From: MGR-bin208 sp043779285
GTDB taxonomy: Bacteria; Bacteroidota; Bacteroidia; Chitinophagales; Chitinophagaceae
Direction of reading: 5' to 3'
Assembly: GCA_043779285.1 (NCBI GenBank)
Contig: JAYWEL010000270.1
Span: forward strand, 1-15,719
Length of the DNA: 15,719 nt
Under the pieces are notes generated by a model. That model saw only the letters and a list, made by a program, of their open reading frames with translations, was not told the DNA's origin and ran no database searches. Both the position numbers and the translations under genes were made by a program. This document shows, piece after piece, positions 7,109 through 13,332 of this stretch (position 1 is the stretch's first letter; each line of letters opens with the position of its first letter).

Positions 7109-8371
7109 TTCCAATTGTGCCTCACTCAAATGCCGGTATGCATTCTCCACCATGACAATGCCATCATCTACCACCACACCAATTGCCAATGCAATACCTG
7201 TCAGTGACATGATGTTGGAAGAAATGCCAAAAGCTTCGAGCAGGATAAAACCAATGGCCACAGAAATGGGAAGCTGAATAAGTATGACCAATGCACTGCG
7301 CCAGTGAAAAAGAAAAAGAATTACAACAATGGAAACAGTGATCATGATCTCGATCAGCGAACCTTTCACTGATTCAATAGCTTCTTCAATCAAAATGCTT
7401 CTGTCGTAAGAAGTTTTAAACGTTACCCCTTCGGGTAAACCTTTTTCCACTTCTTTCATTTTTTCTTTCACTGCATTTATTACTTTATCTGCATTTTCAC
7501 CATAACGCATTACCACTATGCCACCAACCACTTCGCCTTTGCCATCCATATCAAAAATGCCAAGGCGCAGATCGCCGCCCATTTGCACACTGCCAATATC
7601 TTTTACCCGAACAGGAATACCGTTGTAATTGGTTAATGCAATATTTTCAACATCTTCTTTGCTTTTGATATATCCCAATCCACGGATGATGTAAGCCATG
7701 TCGGCCATTTCAAATTTTCTGCCGCCCACATCATTGTTGTTGGCTTTTACTTTGTTCATTACATCCATGAGTGAAACATTGTAGTACTGCAGCTTCACCG
7801 GATCAACCACTAATTGATATTGTTTTTCAAAACCACCAAAGGAAGCTACCTCCGCCACTCCGGGCACTGTTTGCAAAGCAAATTTTACATACCAATCCTG
7901 CAAGGCCCGTTGTTCACCAAGATCCATCTTGGGTGCATCGAGATGATACCAGTAAATATGACCCACGCCTGTTCCATCGGGACCAAGCGTTGGCGTTATG
8001 CCCTGTGGCAACAAACGTTGAGCATAGTTCAACCGTTCCAAAACCCTTGTTCTTGCCCAGTAGATGTCAACATCATCCTCAAAAATTACATACACAAAAC
8101 TCATCCCGAACATAGATGTGCCACGTATGTTTTTAATTTTTGGAATGCCCTGCAGATTGCTGACCAACGGATACGTTACCTGGTCTTCCATCACCTGCGG
8201 GCTGCGGCCCATCCATTCAGTAAAAACAATTACCTGGTTCTCACTCAGATCAGGAATGGCATCAATGGGGTTTTTCTGAATGGAGTAAATGCCCCATGCA
8301 AACAAGCCCGCCGATATCAGCAATACTACAAACCTGTTTCGTAAAGCCAGTTCAATTAATATTCGAACCAT
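7094..8371 (-). CDS. cusA: CusA-type RND transporter, N-terminal half (TM1-TM4)
   Basis: The first 425 residues of the same HME-type RND pump. It holds TM1 (about 12-30), the first periplasmic domain (about 35-330) and TM2-TM4. The TM4 motif G-V-V-V-D-D-G-I-V-M-V-E-N carries D402, equivalent to the proton-relay Asp of CusA. The protein stops after H-L-S-E-A-Q-L-E-K-E-N-G, eight residues beyond the H-L-S-E that normally leads into the TM4-TM5 loop. ATG 8371 (M-V-R-I-L-I-E) matches the usual family N-terminus; an ATG at 8413 would add residues encoded by heptamer repeats. With the other half (5063-6985) the total is 1065 residues, a normal CusA length. Both halves together keep every relay residue. 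Two separate polypeptides could in principle assemble; loss of function is the simpler reading. Confidence 0.88.
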   Translation of the reverse strand: MVRILIELALRNRFVVLLISAGLFAWGIYSIQKNPIDAIPDLSENQVIVFTEWMGRSPQVMEDQVTYPLVSNLQGIPKIKNIRGTSMFGMSFVYVIFEDDVDIYWARTRVLERLNYAQRLLPQGITPTLGPDGTGVGHIYWYHLDAPKMDLGEQRALQDWYVKFALQTVPGVAEVASFGGFEKQYQLVVDPVKLQYYNVSLMDVMNKVKANNNDVGGRKFEMADMAYIIRGLGYIKSKEDVENIALTNYNGIPVRVKDIGSVQMGGDLRLGIFDMDGKGEVVGGIVVMRYGENADKVINAVKEKMKEVEKGLPEGVTFKTSYDRSILIEEAIESVKGSLIEIMITVSIVVILFLFHWRSALVILIQLPISVAIGFILLEAFGISSNIMSLTGIALAIGVVVDDGIVMVENAYRHLSEAQLEKENG

Positions 8372-8385
8372 GTTTTTTAATTTAA

Positions 8386-8476
8386 TTAGCAATTTGCAAT
8401 AAGCAATTTGCAAACAAAAACGGACAGCCTTGCCTATTGCCCATTGTCTATTGCCTATTGCCCATTGCCTGTTGAT
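8386..8476. repeat. Heptanucleotide repeat array 3, upstream of cusA
   Basis: The left arm (8386-8413) has 7-mers of one orientation: TTAGCAA, TTTGCAA, TAAGCAA, TTTGCAA. A core of about 17 bases follows (around ACGGACAGCC). The right arm (about 8431-8475) is in the opposite orientation: TTGCCTA, TTGCCCA, TTGTCTA, TTGCCTA, TTGCCCA, TTGCCTG. It fills the gap between the small lipoprotein gene and cusA and could form a large imperfect hairpin in the transcript. Confidence 0.8.
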
Positions 8477-8640
8477 TATTTAATCACTTCTTTATCGTCT
8501 GTCGATATTGCATGTTGAGCAGTATCTTTATTCATCGTGTTCATATCATGTTCTTTGTCTTCGGTTTTGCTTTCACTATTATTACATGCTGTTAAAGTAA
8601 GGATGCTGATTGACAAAAAACTGAAAATTATTTTATTCAT
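8476..8640 (-). CDS. Small acidic lipoprotein of the metal cluster (54 aa)
   Basis: The frame from ATG 8640 to TAA 8476-8478 encodes 54 residues. It begins with a short signal peptide (M-N-K-I-I-F-S-F-L...) and a perfect lipobox L-T-A-C (C19). The mature part is mostly hydrophilic, with three acidic residues in D-K-E-H-D, two Met near M-N-T-M, and two His. It has no recognised domain. The gene lies 23 bases after the repaired end of the HMBD gene and just before repeat array 3 and cusA, in the same direction. Lipobox quality and context make it a real gene rather than a chance frame. A role as periplasmic metal-binding helper, comparable in position to a CusF chaperone, is only a guess; there is no CusF-like sequence. 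Confidence 0.7.
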   Translation of the reverse strand: MNKIIFSFLSISILTLTACNNSESKTEDKEHDMNTMNKDTAQHAISTDDKEVIK

Positions 8641-8663
8641 TTTATGTTTGTTTTTAAGTTGAG

Positions 8664-8887
8664 TTAATGATGATGGTTTGAGTGGTCATCTTTCTTTGCT
8701 TTCAAATCCATTCCGCATTTACTGCACTGCCGGGTTTGTCGCTTATCACTTCCGGATGCATGGGGCAACTGTAGTTAACCTTTTCGGTCTTTTCTTTTGT
8801 ATGCTTTTGTTTTGTTGTGTCCTGCGCAATTACTCCAACAGACAGGATGGTCATTACTGCCATCATCAGTATTTTCATTGTTTTCAT
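8664..8887 (-). pseudogene. Secreted heavy-metal-binding-domain (HMBD) protein, frameshifted
   Basis: The intact 5' frame starts at ATG 8887 (or 8878). It encodes a Sec signal peptide (about 1-21, ending V-I-A-Q), a Lys/Thr-rich linker and the first half of an HMBD module, Y-S-C-P-M-H-P-E-V (39-47), then D-K-P-G. It then goes out of frame and stops at 8702. One base appears to be missing around 8727-8728: adding one A would give K-C-S-K-C-G-M-D-L followed by K-A-K-K-D-D-H-S-N-H-H-H and a TAA at 8664-8666, a normal 74-residue product with a His-rich tail. The same module occurs twice in CusB. The frameshift removes the C-x-x-C-G-M half, so metal binding should be lost unless the call is a sequencing error. 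The gene lies in the metal cluster in the same direction as its neighbours. Confidence 0.85.
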
Positions 8888-8898
8888 TTGAATAAAAT

Positions 8899-8932
8899 TT
8901 AAAGTATATACCAGTTAAAAAATAAATACAAA
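8899..8932 (-). promoter_or_regulatory. Possible internal promoter before the HMBD gene
   Basis: On the minus strand TTTG (8929-8932) is followed after 22 bases by TACTTTAA (8899-8906). This resembles the Bacteroidota pattern TTTG - about 20 - TAnnTTTG with the last G missing. It lies 11 bases upstream of ATG 8887. Confidence 0.35.
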
Positions 8933-8939
8933 TGCCAAT

Positions 8940-8963
8940 AGCCCGACAATTATTTGTCCGGCT
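8940..8963. other. Intercistronic hairpin between HYC_CC_PP and HMBD genes
   Basis: Arms AGCCCGACAA and TTGTCCGGCT pair over ten positions with one mismatch around a TTAT loop. It starts 18 bases downstream of the HYC_CC_PP stop. No T-run follows immediately on the minus strand, so it may be a partial terminator or an RNA stability element rather than a strong stop. Confidence 0.5.
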
Positions 8964-8981
8964 AAAACAAGAGTGTCATTC

Positions 8982-9377
8982 TTAAATACGGAAAGTGCAG
9001 TTACGGATGTAAACTGCTATATCGCTTTTTCGGGGAGGTGCATGACTGATAGGATTTTCTTCCGTTACAGAAGAAAGGCCATGAGCAGGAATTTCAATAA
9101 AAGAAATGGGTAATGTACCGGTAAGCAACTGCATCATCTGAAATGAAACAGTTACTTTTTGATCTTTTTCAATCTTAAGTTGTTTATGCTCATCCTTACA
9201 GCAGCCATTGTCTTTTGAATCGGTTTTTTCCATGCCACAGTTGTCGCATTTGTTCGGGTTACTGTGCCCCAAACTCCAGTTCACCAGTTCGCCCATACAA
9301 TAATGCATGTGAACGGTAGCACCGGTAGAAGTGCTGATGTAGAGAAAAGATAATATGGCTACGATGAACTTTTTCAT
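8982..9377 (-). CDS. HYC_CC_PP family protein
   Basis: A 131-residue exported protein of a Bacteroidota family named after its motifs, all visible here: H-Y-C (25-27), C-C (59-60) and P-P (114-115). It has a Sec signal peptide (about 1-20, M-K-K-F-I-V-A-I-L...). The first half also has C-D-N-C-G (44-48), giving a CxxC pair before the C-C, and a Lys/Asp-rich stretch. The C-terminal half is beta-like and ends with a single Cys. The molecular function of the family is not established; it is often found beside copper and heavy-metal export genes, and here it heads such a cluster. ATG 9377 is chosen because a TACTTTTG promoter box lies 15 bases upstream and the signal peptide starts there; the frame upstream to 9428 runs through that box. 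Confidence 0.85.
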   Translation of the reverse strand: MKKFIVAILSFLYISTSTGATVHMHYCMGELVNWSLGHSNPNKCDNCGMEKTDSKDNGCCKDEHKQLKIEKDQKVTVSFQMMQLLTGTLPISFIEIPAHGLSSVTEENPISHAPPRKSDIAVYIRNCTFRI

Positions 9378-9391
9378 TCTTGCTATGAATA

Positions 9392-9399
9392 CAAAAGTA
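9392..9399 (-). promoter_or_regulatory. Bacteroidota-type -7 box for the metal cluster
   Basis: On the minus strand TACTTTTG is an exact match to the TAnnTTTG consensus and lies 15 bases upstream of ATG 9377. No clear TTTG -33 box is seen at the usual distance. It probably drives the HYC_CC_PP gene and perhaps the whole downstream cluster. Confidence 0.65.
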
Positions 9400-9434
9400 T
9401 AATTATTTTTTTCAGAAATGGAAAACAAAATGAC

Positions 9435-9476
9435 TTATTGCCAATAACGGGCATATTACAACCACAACCTGGTTGT
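9435..9476. promoter_or_regulatory. Two 13-bp palindromes between divergent promoters
   Basis: TTATTGCCAATAA (9435-9447) and ACAACCTGGTTGT (9464-9476) are both perfect inverted repeats around one central base, with centres 29 bases apart. They lie between the -7 boxes of the metal cluster and mnmA. They could be operators for a regulator encoded elsewhere; no binding protein is known from this window. Confidence 0.3.
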
Positions 9477-9524
9477 TTTAAACTGTCATAATTCGGCAGA
9501 TTAAATCAATCAACAGACAAACTG

Positions 9525-9532
9525 TATCTTTG
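9525..9532 (+). promoter_or_regulatory. Bacteroidota-type -7 box for mnmA
   Basis: TATCTTTG matches TAnnTTTG exactly and lies 21 bases upstream of ATG 9554. This leaves a leader of about 15 bases and argues against the TTG at 9530, which is inside the box, as start codon. Confidence 0.65.
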
Positions 9533-9553
9533 TCCGCTCAAACAAATTTTGAA

Positions 9554-10660
9554 ATGAGTCGTAAAGGAAAAGTGTTGGTTGCTATGAGTGGCGGTATTGA
9601 CAGTACTATCACTGCTCTTATGTTGCATGATGAAGGTTATGAAGTAATTGGTATTACCATGAAGACCTGGGATTATGCAGCCAGTGGTGGTGGCAAAAAA
9701 GAAACCGGTTGCTGCAACCTGGATAGTTTTAATGATGCCCGTCAGGCGGCCGTGGAGCATGGTTTCTCCCATTATATCTTAGATATCCGGGACGAGTTTG
9801 GCGACTTTGTTATTGAAAATTTTGTAGACGAATATATTGCCGGGCGTACACCCAACCCTTGTGTAATTTGTAATACCCATATAAAATGGAGGGCTTTATT
9901 GAAAAAAGCGGATGCACTGGATTGTGAATTTATGGCAACAGGCCATTATGCAAAAATACGTCAACATGATAATGGACGCTATGTAATAAGCAAAGCCATT
10001 GATGAAACAAAGGATCAAAGCTATGTTCTTTGGGGATTGCAACAGGACCTGTTGAGCCGTACTTTATTGCCATTGGCACCATACCGTAAAACAGAAATCC
10101 GCCAAATGGCAATGGATTATGGTTACCCCGAACTAGCTAAAAAAAGTGAGAGTTATGAAATTTGTTTTGTACCGGATAATGATTACCGTGGGTTTTTGAA
10201 AAGACGGATAGAGGGATTGGAGGAAAAAGTGGCTGGTGGAAATTTCATTGACAAACATGGTAAAGTTCTTGGGCAACATAAAGGTTATCCGTTTTATACT
10301 ATTGGCCAACGAAAAGGGCTGGACATCACATTTGGCAAACCGGTATTTGTTACAAAAATTGATGCCGAAAACAACACGGTTGTATTAGGCGATGAAGAAG
10401 ACTTGAACCAAAATGAAATGATGGTTGGCCGAATTAATATGATTAAATATGATTTGATTACCCCAGGCATGGAAGCTACGACCAAGATTAGATATAGGGA
10501 CCAAGGGGCTATTTCTAACCTTTATCCAGATAATGGAAACCTGAGAATTCGTTTTTATGACGAAGTAAAAGGAATTGCACCTGGACAAAGTGCTGTTTTT
10601 TATGAGGGTGATGATGTTATCGGAGGTGGTATAATACAACGAGGCGAATTGATATTATAA
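9554..10660 (+). CDS. mnmA: tRNA-specific 2-thiouridylase MnmA
   Basis: Cytoplasmic enzyme that inserts sulfur at position 2 of wobble U34 in tRNA Lys, Glu and Gln, activating the base with ATP. The 368 residues contain the PP-loop S-G-G-I-D-S (12-17; usually S-G-G-V-D-S, a mild change) and the two catalytic cysteines: C103 in N-P-C-V-I-C-N and C204 in Y-E-I-C-F-V-P. They also include the A-T-G-H-Y-A motif, D-Q-S-Y-V-L-W, and the C-terminal beta-barrel region ending G-G-G-I-I. Length is normal for the family. ATG 9554 is chosen because of the TATCTTTG promoter box 21 bases upstream. The gene stands alone: it is divergent from the metal cluster and followed by an intrinsic terminator at 10716. 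It looks intact and unrelated to the metal locus. Confidence 0.97.
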   Translation: MSRKGKVLVAMSGGIDSTITALMLHDEGYEVIGITMKTWDYAASGGGKKETGCCNLDSFNDARQAAVEHGFSHYILDIRDEFGDFVIENFVDEYIAGRTPNPCVICNTHIKWRALLKKADALDCEFMATGHYAKIRQHDNGRYVISKAIDETKDQSYVLWGLQQDLLSRTLLPLAPYRKTEIRQMAMDYGYPELAKKSESYEICFVPDNDYRGFLKRRIEGLEEKVAGGNFIDKHGKVLGQHKGYPFYTIGQRKGLDITFGKPVFVTKIDAENNTVVLGDEEDLNQNEMMVGRINMIKYDLITPGMEATTKIRYRDQGAISNLYPDNGNLRIRFYDEVKGIAPGQSAVFYEGDDVIGGGIIQRGELIL

Positions 10661-10715
10661 GTACAATCAACCCCATTTTCAGGCAATAATTATATATATA
10701 TCTACGTTTTACATG

Positions 10716-10743
10716 ACCGGAAATAACTTTAGTTCCGGTTTTT
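10716..10743 (+). terminator. Intrinsic terminator after mnmA
   Basis: Inverted repeat ACCGGAA (10716-10722) and TTCCGGT (10733-10739) with a 10-base loop, followed by TTTTTGCTTTT. It lies 55 bases after the mnmA stop. Confidence 0.8.
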
Positions 10744-10803
10744 GCTTTTAACTTAGTATGCATACTTTCCTTAGGAATATATCATAAACTTAAATTTACA
10801 TCT

Positions 10804-11592
10804 GTGAACTTTTTGAAAAAATATTTCCAAAATTCTTTTTATTTATCGATAACTATTTTGGGCAGTTTATTATTTCTATTCTCATGTAACAAACAAACCT
10901 TAGAAACATTTCAGACTGAACCGTTAACTAATTTCTATCCTTTACAGGTAGGCAAGTATTTAACTTACCGAGTTGACTCAACTGTTTTTATCAATTTTGG
11001 AAGAACAGAAGCAATTCGAAAATATCAGATTAGGCATACCATTGATGCACAGATTACAGATAACCTGGGAAGACCAAGTTTCAGAATATTGAGAACTATC
11101 AGAGATTCGGCCGGCACACAAAATTGGATAGCTTCTGGCACATACATTATTACTCCACTTGATTTTTCAATTGAAGTTGTTGAAGAGAATTTACGGTATA
11201 TAAAAATGGTGCTTCCAATAAAAACAAAATACAAATGGAAGGGGAATAAATACATTCCTACCAATCCGTATAATTCATTGTACAATTTAAGTAACGATGA
11301 CAATATGAATGATTGGGATTATGTTTATGACAATATTCAATCCTCAACGAATATCAATGGTAAAACATACAATAATGTTTATACCATCGAACAGATCAAT
11401 GAAAGCATCAATGTACCCATTGTATCTGCCAGTTCGTATGCAGCTTTAACCCGTTCGGTTGAAAAATATGCAAAGAATATCGGTTTGGTATATCGTGAAC
11501 TTACCATGTGGGAATATCAACCCAACCCCGGTGGACCAAGCCCATATAAAATTGGATTTGGAATTAAAATGTGGTTAATCGATAATAATTAA
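10804..11592 (+). CDS. Hypothetical lipoprotein
   Basis: A 262-residue protein not assigned to a named family. The N-terminus is a lipoprotein signal (F-L-K-K-Y-F...G-S-L-L-F-L-F-S-C) with a good lipobox L-F-S-C, making C28 the acylated residue. The mature part begins N-K-Q-T-L and contains F-Y-P-L-Q-V-G-K-Y-L-T-Y-R-V-D-S (about 44-59), a pattern seen at the start of many Bacteroidota surface lipoproteins of unknown function. The rest is beta-rich with many aromatic residues (W, Y) and no visible catalytic motif. The start is GTG 10804; no ATG is available before the signal sequence. It is followed after 45 bases by the secreted protease in the same direction, so the two are probably co-transcribed. 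An anchored partner of the protease is conceivable but not shown. Confidence 0.75.
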   Translation: MNFLKKYFQNSFYLSITILGSLLFLFSCNKQTLETFQTEPLTNFYPLQVGKYLTYRVDSTVFINFGRTEAIRKYQIRHTIDAQITDNLGRPSFRILRTIRDSAGTQNWIASGTYIITPLDFSIEVVEENLRYIKMVLPIKTKYKWKGNKYIPTNPYNSLYNLSNDDNMNDWDYVYDNIQSSTNINGKTYNNVYTIEQINESINVPIVSASSYAALTRSVEKYAKNIGLVYRELTMWEYQPNPGGPSPYKIGFGIKMWLIDNN

Positions 11593-11637
11593 TAAGATTA
11601 TTTTTATACTAATCTTTAAAACCCAAACGAGTGCCTG

Positions 11638-13332
11638 ATGAAAAGCTTTTATTCTTTAATGCTGATTTTATTTTTTGTAGTTTCTGATTCAAGTGCACAG
11701 CTCAACAGGCATATCATTCAGTTTAAAGACAAAAACGGCACATCCTTTTCGATCAACAATCCATCTGCTTATCTTTCCTCCAGAGCCATTGCAAGAAGGA
11801 CCCGATATAATATCCCGATTGATAGTACAGACTTGCCAATCACCAAACGGTATCTGGACAGTATCCGTCTGGTGTCCAACGTAACGATTCTTAATTCATC
11901 GAAATGGATGAATCAGGTTGCCATACAAACTACAGATTTAAATGCTTTGAATAAAATAATTTCTTTCTCTTTTGTAAAATCAATTACAGGTATTGCAGCT
12001 AGAGAAAAATCATTGGATACAACTATAAATCCAAAATTTAAGTTAGAAACAATCGGACCTGAATTACCGAAAAAAAACGTAATCAATGCACGGGAACAAA
12101 TTGATTACGGACAAGCATCTGCGCAAATAAATATGCACGAAGGTGCGTTTTTACATGATAATGGATTTAAAGGAGAAGGCATGATCATCGCTATGCTGGA
12201 TGCAGGTTTCCTTTCGTATAAAACCAATCCGGCATTTGACAGTGTACGAATGAATGGACAGGTATTGGGCGAACGGGATATTGTTGCCAATGCAATCAAT
12301 ACAGATATTGCTCATGGACATGGAATGAATGCATGGTCAACCATCGCGGCAAACCGACCCGGCTTAATGGTTGGTTCTGCACCTAAGGCAAAGTTCTGGT
12401 TATTCCGCACTGAAGATGTAGCATCCGAATATCCAATAGAAGAACAGAATTGGTTGGTGGCTGCCGAGTTTGCCGACAGTGTTGGTGCCGATATGATATC
12501 TTCTTCCCTGGGTTATTTATATTTCGACAATCCATCCTTTGATTATTCATATGCTCAACGTAATGGGAAATTTTCCTTGGTAACAAGGGCTGCCAATCTC
12601 TCTGCAAAAAAAGGAATGATTGTGATGAACAGTGCCGGAAATGATGGCACTAATACTACCGATAGAAAGTATGTTTTGTGCCCGGCGGATGGCGATAGTG
12701 TGGTTGCAGTGGGTGCCGTAAATGTCTCCGGGCAAATAGCTGGTTTTTCAAGTTGGGGGCCAAACAGTGCAGGAAAAATTAAACCCAATATTGTCTCGCT
12801 TGGACAAGGAACTATCATAGCAAATTTTGCCGGAAATCCTTCCGCAGGAAATGGAACATCTTTTTCAAATCCAAATATCGCCGGTTTAATTGTATGTTTA
12901 TGGCAAGCATTCCCGGAATTCAGGAATATGGATATTATTGATGTGGTACAAAGAAGTGCCAGCAAGTTTAATAACCCGGATGAACGTTTTGGTTATGGTA
13001 TTCCTAATTTTAAAACGGCCCATGCCATCTTGCTCAAAAAAAGAAATTTGGCTTTGTATCAGAAAATATTGGCAGAACAATTTATTAAAGCATACCCCGT
13101 TCCATTTAAAGATGATTTCAGCGTTTTATTTAAAGCAAAAAAAGACGGAACGATTGTACTGAAATTATTTACTGTAGATGGCAAATTAATAGAAACAAAA
13201 ACTGTAAGTATCGTCATGGACGATTTTTACAAAATTCAATTCAAACCAATTGCCAGCCTGGCTCCTGCCGTTTATCTGGTAAATTATGATGATGGAGTGA
13301 ATAACGGAACGTTGAAAATTTTCAGGAATTAA
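11638..13332 (+). CDS. Secreted subtilisin-like (S8) serine protease with T9SS C-terminal sorting domain
   Basis: A 564-residue extracellular peptidase. It has a Sec signal peptide (1-20, ending D-S-S-A-Q), an N-terminal prodomain-like region (about 22-150) and an S8 catalytic domain (about 155-465). The catalytic residues are D188 in A-M-L-D-A-G-F (usual D-T/S-G is D-A-G), H226 in H-G-H-G (usual H-G-T), N335 in N-S-A-G-N-D-G and S408 in G-T-S-F-S. The region T-E-D-V-A-S-E-Y-P-I-E-E (258-269) is typical of Bacteroidota S8 proteins. The C-terminal about 80 residues (A-Y-P-V-P-F...D-G-K-L...V-Y-L-V-N-Y...L-K-I-F) form a type A T9SS sorting domain, so the enzyme should cross the outer membrane and be attached or released at the surface. 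ATG 11638 gives a proper signal peptide. The last 11 bases overlap the convergent methyltransferase gene. The substrate is unknown. Confidence 0.92.
   Translation: MKSFYSLMLILFFVVSDSSAQLNRHIIQFKDKNGTSFSINNPSAYLSSRAIARRTRYNIPIDSTDLPITKRYLDSIRLVSNVTILNSSKWMNQVAIQTTDLNALNKIISFSFVKSITGIAAREKSLDTTINPKFKLETIGPELPKKNVINAREQIDYGQASAQINMHEGAFLHDNGFKGEGMIIAMLDAGFLSYKTNPAFDSVRMNGQVLGERDIVANAINTDIAHGHGMNAWSTIAANRPGLMVGSAPKAKFWLFRTEDVASEYPIEEQNWLVAAEFADSVGADMISSSLGYLYFDNPSFDYSYAQRNGKFSLVTRAANLSAKKGMIVMNSAGNDGTNTTDRKYVLCPADGDSVVAVGAVNVSGQIAGFSSWGPNSAGKIKPNIVSLGQGTIIANFAGNPSAGNGTSFSNPNIAGLIVCLWQAFPEFRNMDIIDVVQRSASKFNNPDERFGYGIPNFKTAHAILLKKRNLALYQKILAEQFIKAYPVPFKDDFSVLFKAKKDGTIVLKLFTVDGKLIETKTVSIVMDDFYKIQFKPIASLAPAVYLVNYDDGVNNGTLKIFRN

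Noticed and set aside
7814..8344. A 176-codon plus-strand frame opposite the first half of cusA
   Set aside because: Antisense shadow of cusA without family similarity or promoter.
5063..8371. Two independent RND genes instead of a split cusA
   Set aside because: The N-part ends after TM4 and the C-part begins before TM5 in the same frame; together they give exactly one normal-length CusA with no duplicated domain.
9530..9553. TTG at 9530 as start of mnmA
   Set aside because: The codon lies within the TATCTTTG promoter box, and the ATG at 9554 gives the usual family N-terminus.
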